In this document: piece by piece, positions 62,899-64,000 of the stretch | How positions within the stretch are numbered: the stretch's first letter is position 1 | How the letters are laid out: every line of letters begins with the position of its first letter | Source of the DNA: Limanda limanda | Taxonomy: Eukaryota > Chordata > Actinopteri > Pleuronectiformes > Pleuronectidae | Length of the DNA: 64,000 nt | Assembly (NCBI RefSeq): GCF_963576545.1 | Contig: NC_083638.1 | Coordinates: 27,042,090-27,106,089 of the forward strand | Reading direction: 5' to 3' | The notes under the pieces: model-generated | What the model was told of the DNA's origin: nothing | Database searches by the model: none | Seen by the model: only the letters and a program-made list of their open reading frames with translations | Position numbers and translations under genes: made by a program

Positions 62899-63582
62899 TG
62901 TGTGTGTGTTCGTGTGTGTGTGTGTGTGTGTTACTAGGTGGTTCTATGCTGGCATCGGCTGCCTGTACCTTCCTGCTGCTATTAAGTTTCAGTCAAGGAG
63001 CTGTGATATGTTGGCAGTGTCTCTTCTACGGAAGCAGTGTAGCAGCCTGGAACGGACTTGAGGTTATATCTGTGGAACTCTATCCAGCCGCTAAAAGGTA
63101 CAGTCCAACCCTCTCACTCCATAATGTTCAAATCAACTCCACCCCTCAGCAAATTTTACTTCCAGTTTAGAATAGATTTTAAAGGAAACTATGGCAATAT
63201 TTTGTATTGCCTACCAGCCACATAGCCTCATTGTGTCTAAGTGACTGTGGAAACTTTTGGTAGCTAACATTGGGGTGTTTGGAACAGGGTTTTAGCAAAC
63301 ATAGCTTTATTCAGTCTCATCTTAACTCTTAATTTATCTTAGAGGTGGCCATTTGAAACTATGCATCTAATCTTTGTCTCTTTCTTCTGACTTTACAGGG
63401 GGACAGCATTCGGTGTCCTGAATGGAATTGCTAAGTTTGCAGCCATTATTGCCAGCTTCATATTCGCAGCCTTCATCGGCGTTACCAAGATCGTCCCCAT
63501 CTTCCTGGCCTTCGCCGCCCTCGTCTGCGGTGGCCTGGTGGCTCTCAAGTTGCCCGAAACCCGGGAGAAAATCCTCTCTTGA
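48322..63582 (+). CDS. sv2b: Synaptic vesicle glycoprotein 2, SV2B-like (complete, 12 coding exons)
   Basis: Twelve exons (48322-48799, 53323-53503, 56038-56189, 56721-56854, 57369-57458, 61325-61438, 61568-61656, 61865-62029, 62136-62269, 62526-62726, 62938-63097, 63399-63582) sum to 2082 nt, or 693 residues plus stop, with every junction in phase and GT-AG. This is close to vertebrate SV2B (about 683 aa). SV2 proteins are 12-TM major-facilitator-family glycoproteins of synaptic and endocrine vesicles that modulate synaptotagmin and regulated exocytosis. Seen: acidic cytosolic N-terminus with YEGEYQGVP (59-67), CGHGRFQW (111-118) before TM1, the MFS loop motif GGLSDKMGRRK (175-185), RGEHLSWLCMFWM (241-253), the sugar-transporter-like PESPRFLLE (307-315), a large luminal pentapeptide-like loop (about 430-540) with N-glycosylation sequons at N451, N501 and N526, and C-terminal LPETREKILS. 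The short N-terminus without the SV2A/SV2C extension, and PHPDE after YEGEYQG, favour SV2B. Which teleost duplicate it is cannot be told. The Kozak context (accATGG) is good. Confidence 0.93.
48800..53322 (+). other. sv2b: sv2b intron 1
   Basis: 4.5 kb, phase 1. GC-richer patches at about 50.28-50.59 kb and 52.17-52.68 kb contain only short frames. An (AAT)n microsatellite lies at 53115-53138. No other feature supported. Confidence 0.8.
53115..53138. repeat. (AAT)n microsatellite
   Basis: About eight perfect AAT/ATA units in sv2b intron 1. Confidence 0.9.
53323..53503 (+). CDS. sv2b: sv2b coding exon 2
   Basis: Acceptor tgtttacag, donor GG|GTAAAA. It encodes residues 160-219 and two bases of Gly220, covering TM2, the MFS motif A loop GGLSDKMGRRK, TM3 and the start of TM4 (SYGFFLFFRFCSGF). 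Phases 1 in and 2 out match the neighbouring exons. Confidence 0.93.
53504..56037 (+). other. sv2b: sv2b intron 2
   Basis: 2.5 kb, phase 2. Apart from the SINE-like repeat at 53694-53890 it is AT-rich sequence with nothing recognised. Confidence 0.8.
53694..53890 (-). mobile_element. SINE-like repeat
   Basis: Tail side ggtaaatggtctgcgtttata, body gtcttgatgaccactcagag and cagtcacccatttacaca, tRNA-like head complement with ggtcgaaccattgcccc and acaacccgctctat. Inserted antisense to sv2b. Confidence 0.75.
56038..56189 (+). CDS. sv2b: sv2b coding exon 3
   Basis: Acceptor cctcctccag, donor G|GTAACA. It encodes residues 220-270 and part of Gly271: IGGSIPIVYTYF (TM4), RGEHLSWLCMFWM and TM5 up to IIPHYG, near-invariant in SV2 proteins. 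A (CA)n tract begins right after the donor. Confidence 0.94.
56190..56720 (+). other. sv2b: sv2b intron 3 with (CA)n at the donor
   Basis: 531 bp. A CA repeat (56193-56231) starts four bases after the GT. The remainder is unremarkable. Confidence 0.85.
56721..56854 (+). CDS. sv2b: sv2b coding exon 4
   Basis: Acceptor tggttttcag, donor GAG|GTTAGA. It encodes residues 271-315: WGFAIGTEIQMHSWR, TM6, and PESPRFLLE, the conserved cytosolic motif at the start of the central loop. Confidence 0.94.
56855..57368 (+). other. sv2b: sv2b intron 4
   Basis: 514 bp, phase 0; nothing recognised inside. Confidence 0.85.
57369..57458 (+). CDS. sv2b: sv2b coding exon 5
   Basis: Exactly 30 codons, phase 0 at both ends, residues 316-345 of the central cytosolic loop (HDEAWMILRRVHDTN, then EPERVFT), matching the SV2-specific HDEAWM and PE-VF segments. 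Acceptor gttttcag, donor ACT|GTAAGG. Confidence 0.94.
58775..59300. repeat. 21-bp repeat array, left arm
   Basis: About 25 units alternating between forms containing tattatgagata and taattatgactta. The 21-bp period equals seven codons, so both strands stay open (218 codons plus, 191 codons minus) with SHYYEIV/SHNYDLA heptads. Not a gene. Confidence 0.9.
59328..59374. repeat. (TG)n microsatellite
   Basis: About 46 bp of TG at the inner edge of the foldback's left arm. Confidence 0.95.
59380..59945. other. CpG-rich spacer of the foldback element
   Basis: About 560 bp with frequent CpG (for example ctgtgcgcgtcacgtt, ccgcacccgctcagcctcg), in contrast to the surrounding AT-rich DNA. Short frames only. 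Could be a captured promoter or CpG island. Confidence 0.5.
59935..60119. repeat. Small second foldback nested in the spacer
   Basis: A short array of the same TCTCATAATTATGA units (59953-60099) bounded by an inverted CCCGCCCACA at about 59937-59946 and TGTGGGCGGG at about 60108-60117. Confidence 0.55.
60255..60884. repeat. 21-bp repeat array, right arm
   Basis: About 30 units, the reverse complement of the left array, open for 220 codons on plus and running into a 382-codon minus frame. It is about five units longer than the left arm, showing unequal expansion after formation. Confidence 0.9.
61325..61438 (+). CDS. sv2b: sv2b coding exon 6
   Basis: It encodes residues 346-383 of the cytosolic loop (NIKTPQTQDDEFIEIQSDTG, then QRW), phase 0 at both ends. 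The acceptor is ctctatgcgaag. The donor CAG|GTCTGC is weak; read-through would meet a stop within a few codons. The exon follows the 2.2 kb foldback element of intron 5. Confidence 0.9.
61568..61656 (+). CDS. sv2b: sv2b coding exon 7
   Basis: Acceptor cactcctccag, donor CAG|GTAAAA. It encodes residues 384-412 and two bases of Ser413, ending in TM7 (GLFLVIVWFCLAFS). Confidence 0.9.
61865..62029 (+). CDS. sv2b: sv2b coding exon 8
   Basis: Acceptor tatgcattag, donor AA|GTAGGT. It encodes residues 413-467 and part of Lys468: YHGLGVWFPDMIKY, then the first half of the luminal loop with sequon NFS (N451) and NQIH, as in SV2A and SV2B. Confidence 0.93.
62136..62269 (+). CDS. sv2b: sv2b coding exon 9
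   Basis: Acceptor ttcctttag, donor ACAG|GTAGTC. It encodes residues 468-512 and part of Asp513. The segment has pentapeptide-like F-x-x-x-x periodicity (FEDSLFENCYFEDV, then NTFFENCTF) with sequon NCT at N501, typical of the SV2 luminal beta-helical loop. Confidence 0.94.
62526..62726 (+). CDS. sv2b: sv2b coding exon 10
   Basis: Acceptor ctctccag, donor ATAG|GTGAGG. It encodes residues 513-579 and part of Gly580: the end of the luminal loop (sequon NTT at N526, KKGCHLNF), TM8 (VSFLGSLAVLPGNILSALFM) and the MFS-like DKIGRIR motif. Confidence 0.94.
62838..62932. repeat. (TG)n tract abutting the exon 11 acceptor
   Basis: About 95 bp of nearly pure TG occupying almost half of the 211-bp intron 10 and ending about five bases before the acceptor AG at 62936-62937. 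It replaces a normal polypyrimidine tract. Confidence 0.95.
62938..63097 (+). CDS. sv2b: sv2b coding exon 11
   Basis: Acceptor gttactag directly after a roughly 95-bp TG repeat; donor AAAAG|GTACAG. It encodes residues 580-632 and part of Arg633: TM9, TM10 (WQCLFYGSSVAAWN) and VELYPAAKR. Confidence 0.92.
63399..63582 (+). CDS. sv2b: sv2b last coding exon
   Basis: Acceptor ctgactttacag. It encodes residues 633-693 and a TGA stop at 63580-63582: TM11 (GTAFGVLNGIAKFAAII), TM12 (IVPIFLAFAALVCGGL) and the cytosolic end LPETREKILS, matching the LPETR signature at SV2 C-termini. Confidence 0.94.
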
Positions 63583-63710
63583 AAAGCCAAACTCCTGCAG
63601 CCTCCAGGCCCCAAACACAGTATAGCTATGGGGATAGCTTTGGTGGAAAAGAATCAGCTTTAACTGAAGTGAACAGACAAGTAATAAAGGCCACACTGTG
63701 CTTGCTGTGT
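63583..63710 (+). terminator. sv2b: sv2b 3'UTR with polyadenylation signal
   Basis: AATAAA lies at 63683-63688, about 100 bp after the stop, followed by a GT-rich stretch (ctgtgcttgctgtgttt), as at a cleavage and polyadenylation site. The 3'UTR would be unusually short for a neuronal gene, so distal sites beyond the window are possible. Confidence 0.6.
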
Positions 63711-63900
63711 TTATCAGTCTGTCATGGTTATACTGTATGAGTAAAATGTTGAAAAAAAACTGGTTTGGTTGCCTACACGGACCTGTGGTGGCTTCCTGAC
63801 CCCTCGGTGAGCCCCTCAGGCTGCCCACCTTTTCTGACACATCTTACCAAACTAGTAATTGTCATTTATTTTTCATTATTTACTACCCGTCCCTCTGTGC

Positions 63901-63920
63901 ACACACACACACACACACAC
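63901..63920. repeat. (CA)n microsatellite downstream of sv2b
   Basis: About 20 bp of CA repeats, 3' of the polyadenylation signal. The remaining bases to the window end show no gene. Confidence 0.9.
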
Positions 63921-64000
63921 ATAAACACAATGTAGCGACTCTCGTATTGTTTGAGGTTTGTGTAAAAAAAAGATTAATAAGAGATTGTGTCTGTACTTGA

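Overview
The window is vertebrate nuclear DNA, almost certainly from a ray-finned (percomorph-like) fish. It is intron-rich with GT-AG splice sites, has long CA/TG, CT and AAT microsatellites, fish-type tRNA-derived SINEs, and several short inverted-repeat DNA transposons with clear target-site duplications (Harbinger-like TAA, hAT-like 8 bp, piggyBac-like TTAA, mariner-like TA). Nothing prokaryotic, viral or CRISPR-like was seen.

Two protein-coding genes can be reconstructed, in divergent (head-to-head) orientation. On the minus strand, the left half of the window is the 5' part of akap13 (AKAP-Lbc, a Rho guanine-nucleotide exchange factor and PKA anchoring scaffold). A start exon at 15924-15967 encodes MKLNPQQAPLY. 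It is followed by coding exons at 8089-8242, 5767-5927 and 5074-5245, all phase-compatible, giving the first 173 residues; the rest lies beyond position 1. A candidate non-coding first exon ends at 32862. On the plus strand, the right end carries a complete SV2-family synaptic-vesicle glycoprotein gene, closest to SV2B. Twelve coding exons from 48322 to 63582 join in frame into 693 codons plus stop, with a 5'UTR acceptor at 48081/48082 and a polyadenylation signal at 63683.

Layout: 1-15.9 kb, akap13 exons in repeat-bearing introns (inverted-repeat hairpin at 72-456, SINEs at 3.6-4.2 kb, Harbinger-like MITE at 9.1-9.7 kb, retroelement tail at 11.9 kb, TA-flanked MITE at 13.7 kb, Tc1 fragment at 14.5 kb). 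16-32.9 kb, the long first akap13 intron, with a second Harbinger-like MITE (21.4-22.2 kb) and a hAT-like element (24.1-25.1 kb). 33-48 kb, the intergenic region and probable sv2b promoter side, with a promoter-like cluster at 43.4-43.7 kb. 48-63.7 kb, the sv2b gene; its fifth coding intron holds a 2.2 kb nested foldback element built from a near-palindromic 21-bp repeat.

AKAP13 is a ubiquitous signalling scaffold and SV2 proteins are neuronal vesicle proteins, so no shared pathway is implied. Both genes lie on human chromosome 15, so their pairing here supports the SV2B assignment. The most unusual structure is the nested foldback in sv2b intron 5. Its arms are open on both strands, and its CpG-rich spacer ends in a consensus splice donor.
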